A stretch of 64,000 nt of DNA from assembly GCA_050246015.1 (NCBI GenBank), contig JBFWWU010000009.1:131196-195195 (forward strand). Direction: 5' to 3'. Both the position numbers and the translations under genes were made by a program. Of the stretch, positions 56,901 to 62,098 are shown in pieces; position 1 is the first letter of the stretch; every line of letters begins with the position of its first letter. The DNA comes from JTS-AC122 sp050246015. GTDB lineage: Bacteria; Planctomycetota; Phycisphaerae; Phycisphaerales; UBA1924. The notes beneath the pieces were generated by a model, which was given only the letters and a program-made list of their open reading frames with translations, ran no database searches and was not told the DNA's origin.

Positions 56901-57117
56901 CAACTACGCCCTCACGATCGACCAGGGCATCTCCTGCGTCCCCTGCTGCGACTTCAATGGCGACGGCGTCATCAACTCGCAGGACTTCTTCGACTTCCTC
57001 ATCGCCTTCTTCGCCTCGGCCCCGAACGCCGACTTCAACGGTGACGGCATGATCAACTCGCAGGACTTCTTCGACTTCATCGTCTGCTTCTTCTCCCCGC
57101 CGGCCGGCTGCCCGTAA
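53971..57117 (+). CDS. secreted Cys-rich repeat protein with C-terminal dockerin-like tail
   Basis: 1048 residues. Signal peptide (LRVLAAVGAVCALSTATLAQ), a Lys/Pro-rich stretch to about 80, then several pre-peptidase-C-like beta modules. Each opens with a variant of NDNCANA and contains a W-F/Y strand (VDEWFSWTAP, NDVWFEYVAS, TDVWFVWGPA, GVWYTVTGTG). The motif CNDDSCGLQS occurs in two exact copies and one variant. Cysteines are very frequent, which suggests disulfide stabilisation outside the cell. The C-terminus has two EF-hand/dockerin-type repeats (DFNGDGVINSQDFFDFL and DFNGDGMINSQDFFDFI) and ends FFSPPAGCP. It is probably a surface or extracellular structural/adhesive protein, and no catalytic motif is seen. 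Start TTG 53971 has a strong Shine-Dalgarno. A terminator follows at 57167. Confidence 0.85.
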   Translation: MNNCCGFRTLRVLAAVGAVCALSTATLAQSLEKGGKKVAPQPTKKVVPSQPAKVPMGATSGAQAKARIGSQDGATLGVNTPAAKNVGRPAPRGAGNDLCAGAQVITGSSGTVATDTTNSTNTPGDLPAGACFATNVDEWFSWTAPANGNVTFSFCPAQGGSAAYDTALAAHTSCGGTQIICNDDSCGLQSSIVVNATMGTTYLLRVTGFSTARGTGTLGWFQAGGGGGGPANDNCANATLIGDGTTNFDGTNATTDGPQPCGLISNDVWFEYVASCTGNATATTCLGGVATLDSVLAVYTGCGGANLACNDDGPPGCPAPAGFSGSTATFPVTAGTHYWIQVGTFNNGPNGPSQITMSCSLPAGNDNCANALSISGPGPHAFDNSAATTDGAPDPLCLAFGSDQVDTDVWFVWGPAACNPGESVEVTFCGTTGVDTKVAVYDNGTNPAPTCLPGAAVACNDDSCGLQSRVTFAATPGNYYMIRVGTFPGAAGGTGTFNTNCFFVPPPVCTSYNVATDCQDTAFLIAYNITTFAAADSITSANGVINTACIQALYFNNVPVPDGYVVTAYADAGGVPGSIIDTFSQGVDVAVMGPAPTGAVFVGRDVQEWNFVFSRPIPAASGTCVWLEFRNNAAGDTVFQMDGDASNGNLQAAQDLNQNGIYESPGEVVNDDLYVCIDGGFFNNALCFNDPCAGMVPANDDCANAIALSVGVPATADTSCATVDSVTSCSGLGLAPGVWYTVTGTGNTMTVDTCASANYDTALEVYCGGCTGGICVAGNDDFCGLQSGVSFCTAAGETYYVLVHGFGGSTGIFDLTLSDDGTPCSTPPSCTPCTGITCPSGSIPENEVCGDNPGTNGGCNYAAGLNTMYEDVDCNRTICGTSWAAGGTRDTDWFGVTAPASGTISATLTADFPAVVFILDLGTPRPTVAPCGTITLVANGSVLPCQSTTISASGLIPGNDYVVFVAPGAFDGTPCDGNYALTIDQGISCVPCCDFNGDGVINSQDFFDFLIAFFASAPNADFNGDGMINSQDFFDFIVCFFSPPAGCP
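56949..57092 (+). repeat. tandem dockerin-like EF-hand repeat (two units)
   Basis: Two DNA-level near copies about 81 bp apart encode DFNGDG-x-INSQDFFDF with the Ca2+ ligands D-N-D-G/N-Q-D spaced as in a type I dockerin or EF-hand loop. The same kind of pair closes the exoprotein at 60880-61905 (SQDFFSF and TQDYFDFL), so it is a shared C-terminal module. Confidence 0.85.
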
Positions 57118-57166
57118 TGTTCTCTAGTGAACATCACGGTCACTAACCTGTGACGCTACAACCAAC

Positions 57167-57202
57167 GCCCCCCGGTCGAAAGGCCGGGGGGCTTGTTTTT
57201 TT
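57167..57202 (+). terminator. rho-independent terminator of the Cys-rich exoprotein gene
   Basis: A perfect 9-bp stem GCCCCCCGG / CCGGGGGGC (57167-57175 and 57184-57192) with an 8-nt loop TCGAAAGG, followed by TTGTTTTTTT. It starts 50 nt after the stop codon. It is the clearest intrinsic terminator in the window. Confidence 0.92.
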
Positions 57203-57314
57203 GCCCGCTCCGTCCCCGCCCGCTCGAACCCCCTGTCAGGCCCTGCGAACTCTTGAACAGTGCACCCCTGCGGCCACCGCGACGCACACATGAACGCTCC
57301 CCGGCGAACGGATC

Positions 57315-58034
57315 ATGAGCACAGTTGATCACCCATCCACTTCCTGCGCCAAGTGCGGCTACGAACTCGCCGGCCTCCCCTCCGTCATCTGCCCCGAGTG
57401 CGGTTGCGACACCGTCAAGGAAGCACTCGCCCGATCGCGCCGCCGGCGTGTCTCCAGGCACTGGCTCATCCTTCCGGCTGCATTCACCCTCGCGTACGCC
57501 TTTTTCCTGATCTCTCGACCCTTCCCCTATCTCGACGCCCCTGCCGCCGGCGTCATTTTCCTGCTCGCGTTCGCCGGGATCATGCTCCGCTGGCTCCGCC
57601 TCGCCGAGGGTTCGGGACGCGCCGACTCCGTCTTCGTCATGGTCATCGTGCCGCTCATCGCCTCCCGAGCGATCTGGATGAACCGCGCTCGATTCGGCGG
57701 GATCGATTGCCGCGACTTCCTCGCCCTGCACGTCTGGGCCTTGCTGGTCCTCCTCGTGGCCTGGGCCGCCATGCCGTCTCGCCGGTTCTGGAAACTGGGC
57801 TGCGCCGTCGGCACGCTCGTCCTTGCCGGCGCCGGTTCCGTCCTCACGCACGCTCTGCACGGCCTCTGGATCGGGCACTCATGGAGCGCCTTCGACACGC
57901 CGTGGATTAGTCGCATCAACCCCGCCTACCCCCTCCGTTACGACGAACTCCTACCCATGACGATCCCTTACTTCTTGATGGGTGTCGCCATCATCGTGCT
58001 CAGCCTCACCCTTCGCCGTTCCCCGCGGGGCTGA
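57315..58034 (+). CDS. zinc-ribbon membrane protein, unknown function
   Basis: 239 residues. The N-terminal ribbon CAKCGYELAG-x-CPECGC at about residues 11-31 matches in kind the ribbon of the protein at 13926-14831. A basic stretch SRRRRVSRHW then leads into about six helices (LILPAAFTLAYAFFLI, AAGVIFLLAFAGIML, VFVMVIVPLIASRAI, LHVWALLVLLVAWAAM, GTLVLAGAGSVLTHAL, MTIPYFLMGVAIIVLSL). This is a recurrent Phycisphaerales family of unknown role. No clear Shine-Dalgarno was found. The mobile element inserted 57 nt downstream of its stop. Confidence 0.75.
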   Translation: MSTVDHPSTSCAKCGYELAGLPSVICPECGCDTVKEALARSRRRRVSRHWLILPAAFTLAYAFFLISRPFPYLDAPAAGVIFLLAFAGIMLRWLRLAEGSGRADSVFVMVIVPLIASRAIWMNRARFGGIDCRDFLALHVWALLVLLVAWAAMPSRRFWKLGCAVGTLVLAGAGSVLTHALHGLWIGHSWSAFDTPWISRINPAYPLRYDELLPMTIPYFLMGVAIIVLSLTLRRSPRG

Positions 58035-58099
58035 ACCCCATCAATCCCGCCAGCGGCTCCTGACAGCCACCGCAACGCCCAGATTTCGACGAAAAAAAG

Positions 58100-58122
58100 G
58101 GTACTAATATACTTGACTCACC
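58100..58122 (+). repeat. left terminal inverted repeat
   Basis: Begins GGTACTAATATACTTGAC and ends TCACC. It pairs with the reverse complement of 60750-60772 with three mismatches (T/C at position 3, T/C at 14, T/G at 19). The transposase -35 box TTGACT (58113-58118) lies within it. Confidence 0.93.
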
Positions 58123-58140
58123 AACCAGACAGTGTACAAT
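58113..58140 (+). promoter_or_regulatory. transposase promoter
   Basis: TTGACT (58113-58118), 16-nt spacer, TACAAT (58135-58140). The -10 ends 6 nt before ATG 58147, so transcription would begin at or just before the start codon. The -35 is part of the left terminal repeat, a common way to couple transposase binding to its own expression. Confidence 0.85.
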
Positions 58141-58146
58141 GTGGGT

Positions 58147-59139
58147 ATGGAAAAGTCCATTCCACTCCCCGAAACGCTGGTCGAAGCCGTCCGCTACTTC
58201 TCCGACGAAGATCGGGCACACGAGTTCGTTGTCGGCCTTCGTTGGCCCAATGGCGTGTGCTGCCCGCGCTGCGGATCGGTCGATGTCCAGTACGTGTCTA
58301 CTCGCAAGGTTTGGAAGTGCAAGGACTGCACCGAGAAAAAGCAGTTCAGTGTTCGCGTCGGCACGATCTTTGAGGACTCCAAACTTCCACTCGGTACGTG
58401 GATGATTGCGACGTGGAAGATCGTGAACGCCAAGAACGGGTGTTCTTCCTACGAACTGCACCGCGATCTAGGCATCACGCAGAAGTCCGCTTGGCACCTG
58501 TCTCATCGGATTCGTCGTGCGTTGGAAGTCGCCAGTTTCGACCGGAAACTCTGCGGTGAGATTGAGGCCGACGAGTCTTTCATCGGTGGCCGTGCCCGCA
58601 ACATGCACCCCGGCAAACGCAAGGTGAAGGGTTCCGGCACGGTTGGGAAAGCCGTCGTCATGGGCGTTCTGGAACGTCACGGCGAAGTCCGTACGTCTGT
58701 TCTGCCGGGCACGAAGCGCGGGCACGTTCAAGGCGAGGTGCGAAAACACGTTGAGACTGGCGCGACCGTGTACACCGATGCGCTCAAGTCCTACAACGGC
58801 CTGAGCGACAACTACTTCCATCAAGTCATCGACCATGCCGAGTGCTACGTGAACGGTCGAATCAGCACAAACGGACTCGAAAACTTCTGGAGTCTCTTCA
58901 AGCGGTGCATCCACGGGACATGGATCGGTATTGAGCCGTTCCACCTTCACCGGTATCTCGCCGAACAGACGTGGCGGTTCAACCAGCGCAAGAAAGACGA
59001 CGGCGAGCGGTTCCTCACAGCGATCGGCGGGCTGGAGAATGGACCGCTCCCGTACAAGCGGCTCATCGGCGAGCTCGCGCACCCGGAGTTGCACTCAACA
59101 ACTACAGATACCAAAGATGGGGGCGTGGGAAACGCATGA
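58147..59139 (+). CDS. IS1595 family transposase
   Basis: 330 residues. An N-terminal zinc ribbon (CCPRCGS, then WKCKDC) of the kind found in IS1595/ISXO2 proteins precedes an HTH-like segment (YELHRDLGITQKSAWHLSHRIR). The DDE domain has ADESFIGGR (first Asp), VYTDALKSYNGL (second Asp) and STNGLENFWSLFKRCIHGTW (Glu and the family's N-x-x-E-x-x-WS-x-LKR block). All catalytic residues are present and the frame is intact, so it should be active. The element has one transposase, and its ends are identified above. ATG 58147 is chosen from the promoter spacing; an upstream GTG at 58132 lies inside the promoter. Confidence 0.95.
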   Translation: MEKSIPLPETLVEAVRYFSDEDRAHEFVVGLRWPNGVCCPRCGSVDVQYVSTRKVWKCKDCTEKKQFSVRVGTIFEDSKLPLGTWMIATWKIVNAKNGCSSYELHRDLGITQKSAWHLSHRIRRALEVASFDRKLCGEIEADESFIGGRARNMHPGKRKVKGSGTVGKAVVMGVLERHGEVRTSVLPGTKRGHVQGEVRKHVETGATVYTDALKSYNGLSDNYFHQVIDHAECYVNGRISTNGLENFWSLFKRCIHGTWIGIEPFHLHRYLAEQTWRFNQRKKDDGERFLTAIGGLENGPLPYKRLIGELAHPELHSTTTDTKDGGVGNA

Positions 59140-59163
59140 AATAACTGCCTTTTCACCGCACTC

Positions 59164-59192
59164 TTGCGTTCTCTTCATAGTGGTGGTGTAAT
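59164..59192 (+). promoter_or_regulatory. promoter of the 98-aa cargo gene
   Basis: TTGCGT (59164-59169), 17-nt spacer, TGTAAT (59187-59192), then 6 nt to ATG 59199. It has the same geometry as the transposase promoter and implies a leaderless transcript separate from the transposase mRNA. Confidence 0.75.
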
Positions 59193-59198
59193 ACCTCA

Positions 59199-59495
59199 AT
59201 GAGCATGATCGCCGATACTGGTCCATTTCGATTTCCGGAACAGCCGAAGCCCGCGCTGGCCAATGCCTCCTTGCTCCAAAAATGGAAACTCCGATTTCGT
59301 GAACGTTTTGGTAAAACGCTCACGGGAATCGGAGTACCTGGAGCCGTAGCACCATTCGACCACACCGATCCGGCGACGAAACAAACCATCCGGGTATCGG
59401 TGGGTCCGTTGTTTACCCGCCTATCCGTCAACGAGCGGGATTATTACTTCGACCGCCTTACCGGGAAGTTCGACGGAACCGGCTCGGCGGTATGA
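59199..59495 (+). CDS. 98-aa cargo protein of unknown function
   Basis: 98 residues, no recognised domain. The middle is basic (LLQKWKLRFRERFGKTLTG) and the end has aromatic residues (NERDYYFDRLTGKFDG). The sequence is not low complexity and has natural codon use, and a canonical promoter stands at the right distance, so I take it as a real gene. Its stop touches the stop of the GIY-YIG gene on the other strand (59495/59496), a compact arrangement typical of selected cargo. Confidence 0.6.
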   Translation: MSMIADTGPFRFPEQPKPALANASLLQKWKLRFRERFGKTLTGIGVPGAVAPFDHTDPATKQTIRVSVGPLFTRLSVNERDYYFDRLTGKFDGTGSAV

Positions 59496-59783
59496 CTACC
59501 CGACCCGCATGTTGCAGACTGGCCGCAACTCTGCGATGAGGGTCTTTTCCATCGACTCAGCATTGTTCGTGACCACTGCCACGAAGTGGGTGGGACGCTG
59601 AGCATGGATGTGAGGATTTCCGCGTCCATTCAGATGGTCAAGCAGCCGCTCGCGGATATCTCCCATCCCGACGTAGATCCACTGACCGGGACGATAGATC
59701 CCGTAGCAACCGTATTGATTCGGATTCAACGATTCGATCCCCTGCCGAGTGAATTGGCGGGGCGATTGTTCTGGAAATGGCAT
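59496..59783 (-). CDS. small GIY-YIG nuclease-domain protein
   Basis: 95 residues forming little more than one GIY-YIG domain: GCYGIYRPGQWIYVGMG holds the GIY and YVG strands, IRERLLDHL the conserved Arg, and MEKTLIAELRPVCNM the conserved Glu and the RP-x-x-N end. All usual catalytic positions are present. Such stand-alone domains nick or cut branched DNA, or are of unknown role. The first ~20 residues are polar. GGAG lies 6 nt before the ATG. It is carried by the IS1595-type element on the strand opposite the transposase and diverges from the hairpin-rich RNA candidate. Whether it aids transposition, attacks competing DNA or serves the host is unknown. Confidence 0.85.
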   Translation of the reverse strand: MPFPEQSPRQFTRQGIESLNPNQYGCYGIYRPGQWIYVGMGDIRERLLDHLNGRGNPHIHAQRPTHFVAVVTNNAESMEKTLIAELRPVCNMRVG

Positions 59784-59808
59784 GAAACACTCCACGCGAA
59801 TTGAGGCA

Positions 59809-59836
59809 TTGCCCCAACTCGCCGATGTGGTATAAT
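59809..59836 (+). promoter_or_regulatory. promoter of the candidate structured RNA
   Basis: TTGCCC (59809-59814), 16-nt spacer and a perfect TATAAT (59831-59836). The predicted start (about 59842-59843) falls at the 5' base of the first hairpin. No open reading frame follows. Confidence 0.75.
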
Positions 59837-59840
59837 TGAC

Positions 59841-60006
59841 GCACGGTAGAGGGCCACTAGGCATCTCTGCCGTGCACGGTCCCCGCAATGGGGAAGGAAA
59901 AAGGGCCGCCTACCGCTCGGGTGAACGCTCGCTAAAGTGAAACACCCTACGGTCTTGCCTTTCGGCCTACGCGCACGATCTAGCGGCGGAACGTCCTAGA
60001 TCGTGC
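59841..60006 (+). ncRNA. candidate structured RNA carried by the IS1595-type element
   Basis: About 166 nt without a gene that contain five consecutive hairpins. (1) 59841-59851 with 59865-59875, 11 bp with one G-U. (2) TCCCC-GCAAT-GGGGA at 59880-59894. (3) ACCG/CGGT plus GGGTG/CACCC at 59912-59953 with an internal loop. (4) GCC-TTTC-GGC at 59957-59966. (5) GCACGATCTAG with CTAGATCGTGC at 59973-60006, a perfect 11-bp stem. The loop of hairpin 5 has GGCGG (59985-59989), which can pair with CCGCC at 59906-59910 as a pseudoknot. I see no 6S, SRP, RNase P, tmRNA or hammerhead signature. It has no U-tract terminator. It could also be a 3' untranslated part of the 138-aa gene on the other strand, but the promoter favours the plus strand. 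Confidence 0.55.
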
Positions 60007-60042
60007 TTGCTGGTGATGACATCGGCCCTCCATTCTCTTGGG

Positions 60043-60459
60043 TCATGCTGCACGCTCCACTCGGCGTCTGAACTTCGCTGGTCTGCGCCCCACGCCAGCG
60101 GCAACCAGTTCCAGTTCTCCATAGGTGTCCACGAGCCGCTTGAGCGCGGCCGAGACACTTCTGTCCTTCAAAATCAATCCGTGCGACGCGATCAGTTTCT
60201 GGACGGATCGGTAATCGAACTCGCCGTGGATACTCGCCACGGCCTCACGAACTGGGGTCAGAACATCAGTGAGAGATTCTCCACCAGTCGCGAGCATATC
60301 AGTAGACGCATTCCGAGCCGGCTCGCGTTTCTTCGGTTCGCCGCACAGCCATTCGATAGCTTCAACGCGAGCGTGATATTCAGCCTTCGCTTTCTCCACA
60401 GCCGAATCGTACTCGGCTTTTGCACGAGCGAGCGACTTTTCTTTAGAACTCAGGGCCAT
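60043..60459 (-). CDS. 138-aa coiled-coil / winged-helix-like cargo protein
   Basis: 138 residues. The first ~45 form an amphipathic, charged helix (KEKSLARAKAEYDSAVEKAKAEYHARVEAIEWL) expected to be a coiled coil. After a polar link, residues ~75-138 look like a small winged helix: FDYRSVQKLIASHGL, then DRSVSAALKRLVDTYGEL as the recognition-type helix, and a basic tail GRRPAKFRRRVERAA. A DNA-binding dimer is a reasonable inference, perhaps the regulator of the element. GGAG lies 7 nt before the ATG, and a palindrome covers its promoter. No named family recognised. Confidence 0.65.
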   Translation of the reverse strand: MALSSKEKSLARAKAEYDSAVEKAKAEYHARVEAIEWLCGEPKKREPARNASTDMLATGGESLTDVLTPVREAVASIHGEFDYRSVQKLIASHGLILKDRSVSAALKRLVDTYGELELVAAGVGRRPAKFRRRVERAA

Positions 60460-60482
60460 GCTTTTTCTCCATGCACACGGAT

Positions 60483-60526
60483 TTGCGCCATGTCGCTACA
60501 TGGTAGCAAGTGTGGCGCAAGGTCAA
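60483..60526. promoter_or_regulatory. nested palindrome over the promoter of the 138-aa gene
   Basis: Outer arms TTGCGCCA (60483-60490) and TGGCGCAA (60513-60520) enclose inner arms GCTAC (60495-60499) and GTAGC (60503-60507). On the minus strand a promoter TTGACC (60526-60521), 15-nt spacer, TACCAT (60505-60500) lies in the same place, with one outer arm in its spacer. This fits an operator, possibly autoregulatory, in the gap shared by the 138-aa gene and the divergent 52-aa frame. Confidence 0.6.
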
Positions 60527-60554
60527 GTAGTTGTTCCCCGGAATTATTCCGACC

Positions 60555-60713
60555 ATGACGAATGCAAAATCACAAGAACCCAATGTAGAGCAATCTCGGT
60601 TTGTACGGGCCGTAGCGGCATTGCTGAAAGCACCGAAACACGAGGTGCCGCCCGAGAGCGTACAAGTTCATCGTCCCGCCCAAAAACGAAAACGCTCGCC
60701 GAAGCGAGCGTAA
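60555..60713 (+). CDS. possible 52-aa basic peptide
   Basis: 52 residues from ATG 60555, polar with a very basic end (QKRKRSPKRA). It diverges from the 138-aa gene across the palindrome and ends 37 nt before the right terminal repeat. No Shine-Dalgarno is visible; a small palindrome GGAATTATTCC lies just upstream. It may be a nucleic-acid-binding cargo peptide or a chance frame. Confidence 0.35.
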   Translation: MTNAKSQEPNVEQSRFVRAVAALLKAPKHEVPPESVQVHRPAQKRKRSPKRA

Positions 60714-60749
60714 GCCGATTGGCTGTTGGTTTGGGATCACCGATTCACA

Positions 60750-60772
60750 GGTGCGTCAGGTATATTAGTGCC
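60750..60772 (-). repeat. right terminal inverted repeat
   Basis: Reads GGCACTAATATACCTGAC then GCACC on the minus strand, the inverted partner of 58100-58122. It is followed directly by the second copy of AAAAAAAG (60773-60780). Confidence 0.93.
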
Positions 60773-60879
60773 AAAAAAAGTCATTCAAGGTGGAAAAATC
60801 AGATAAAATGATCCTATTATCAACTGAATGCAACGAGTCGCCAACGACAACATGGGTAACTTTGAGAAAGGAGAAAGTC

Positions 60880-61905
60880 ATGGCTATTCGATCTGCGATT
60901 GTTCGAGGTTCTCTGGTGGCGATTGGTTCAGTGGGTATGGCATGCGGCGCGGCCTCGGCTCAAGTCATCGCCTTCTCGCATGATGACTTCAGCGAGTCCC
61001 AGGGGTACCGCGGCTGGTACTACGGCTACTTCGACGGTAACTCCGACACCCCCTGGGGACTCAACGACTTCGAGCCACTTCCCATCTTCGACGGCTACCG
61101 CTGGCGCCGCGAAGATGGTCCCACTGGCTTCTGGACCAGCCTCGACCGCGACGGCGGGCACCCCAACGGGACGATCACGTCCGGCGGCCGTCAACGCGAA
61201 CTCAACTGGGCCGTCCGTCGCTGGGTCTCCGACGGCAACTACATCCTCCACCTCACCGGCCGGCTCTGGGACGCCGACCCCACTCCCACCCAGGGCAACG
61301 GCGTCATCGGGTACATCATGGTCGACGGCGACAAGGTCTGGCAGGCCACCGTCGAGAACGGTAACGAGCACGGCGCCACCTACGACGTCGAAGTCTGCAC
61401 CGTCACCGGCACCATCATCGACTTCGCCATCGCCCCGCGCGACGGCGATGACCTCAACGACTCGACCGGCTTCCACAGCAGGATCAGCACCGTCATCATG
61501 TCGCAGCCGACGGACACGATGACCTGCTCCGGCGGCACCGCCGACTTCTTCGTCCTCACCACCCCCGGCGACTTCACCTACCAGTGGCGCTTCAACGGGA
61601 TGCCCATCGAGCACGACGGAAACATGCCGCGCCTCCGCGTCGTCAACGTGACGCCCGACAAGGTCGGCGCCTACGACTGCCTCATCACCAACGGTTGCGG
61701 CTCGATGCTCTCCCGCGAAGCCACGCTCACCATCTGTGATGCCGACTTTGACTGCGATGGCGTTATCGATTCACAAGACTTCTTCTCCTTCGTCAACGAC
61801 TTCTTCGTCGCCGCCCCGCGCTCCGACATCAACCACGACGGGTTCTTCAACACTCAGGACTACTTCGACTTCCTCACCATGTTCTTCAATGGATGCCCGG
61901 CGTGA
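60880..61905 (+). CDS. secreted protein with Ig-like domain and dockerin-like tail
   Basis: 341 residues. Signal peptide (IVRGSLVAIGSVGMACGAASAQ), then ~180 residues rich in Trp, Tyr, Asp and Gly (YRGWYYGYFDG, WGLNDFEPLP, FWTSLDRDGGH, LHLTGRLWDADPTP) that look like a beta-sandwich of unknown family. An Ig-like module follows (CSGGTADFFV, YQWRFNGMPIEHDG, VGAYDCLITNGCG). The end is a dockerin-like EF-hand pair (DFDCDGVIDSQDFFSFV and DINHDGFFNTQDYFDFL) closing FFNGCPA. It shares this tail with the large exoprotein at 53971. AAAGGAG is 6 nt before ATG 60880. The mobile element inserted about 100 bp upstream, so part of the original promoter region may have been displaced. Confidence 0.85.
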   Translation: MAIRSAIVRGSLVAIGSVGMACGAASAQVIAFSHDDFSESQGYRGWYYGYFDGNSDTPWGLNDFEPLPIFDGYRWRREDGPTGFWTSLDRDGGHPNGTITSGGRQRELNWAVRRWVSDGNYILHLTGRLWDADPTPTQGNGVIGYIMVDGDKVWQATVENGNEHGATYDVEVCTVTGTIIDFAIAPRDGDDLNDSTGFHSRISTVIMSQPTDTMTCSGGTADFFVLTTPGDFTYQWRFNGMPIEHDGNMPRLRVVNVTPDKVGAYDCLITNGCGSMLSREATLTICDADFDCDGVIDSQDFFSFVNDFFVAAPRSDINHDGFFNTQDYFDFLTMFFNGCPA

Positions 61906-61911
61906 TCGCAG

Positions 61912-61989
61912 TGGGGGGGTAGGGGAGGCTCGGGGGGTGGGGGTGGGGGTGGGGGGGGTGGAGGGGAGGGGGGGTGGAGGGGAGGGGGG
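61912..61989 (+). other. G-run tract, potential G-quadruplex
   Basis: Nearly uninterrupted guanine runs of 3 to 8 separated by single T, A or short GGA/CT links, in the gap between the converging exoprotein and dnaB genes. It could fold as G-quadruplexes on the plus strand (or i-motif on the other), stall polymerases or act as a transcription barrier. No coding sense is seen. Run lengths in such tracts are error-prone in assemblies. Confidence 0.7.
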
Positions 61990-62098
61990 CCTTTCGTGTA
62001 CCGGTCTGTGCGGGAGCGTCCGGCCAACGGGCCGCGCCCTTTTGTGTGACCCCTGCACGCTGCCGTCTGTGTGCGCAAGACGCATCGACCCCGATCGG

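Larger units (their letters stand above)
58092..60780. mobile_element. intact IS1595-type transposable element with passenger genes, including its target duplication
   Basis: The element proper is 58100-60772 (2673 bp). Its ends are 23-bp inverted repeats matching at 20 of 23 positions. It is flanked by a perfect direct repeat AAAAAAAG (58092-58099 and 60773-60780), the 8-bp duplication size typical of IS1595. Inside are, in order, the transposase, an unknown 98-aa gene, a GIY-YIG gene on the opposite strand, a hairpin-rich RNA candidate, a 138-aa gene on the minus strand and a 52-aa frame. Codon and base composition are less GC-rich than in the surrounding chromosome. It fits the 'IS with passenger genes' class known in this family and, given the exact duplication, looks like a fairly recent insertion. 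Confidence 0.9.

Noticed and set aside
59151..59200. Right end of the IS placed just after the transposase gene
   Set aside because: A weak GGTATTA similarity exists near 59193, but the much better match with a perfect 8-bp duplication is at 60750-60780.
59841..60006. Known RNA classes (6S, SRP, RNase P, tmRNA, hammerhead, group I intron core) for the hairpin-rich segment
   Set aside because: None of the conserved sequence blocks of those RNAs could be found on either strand, so it is left as an unassigned candidate.
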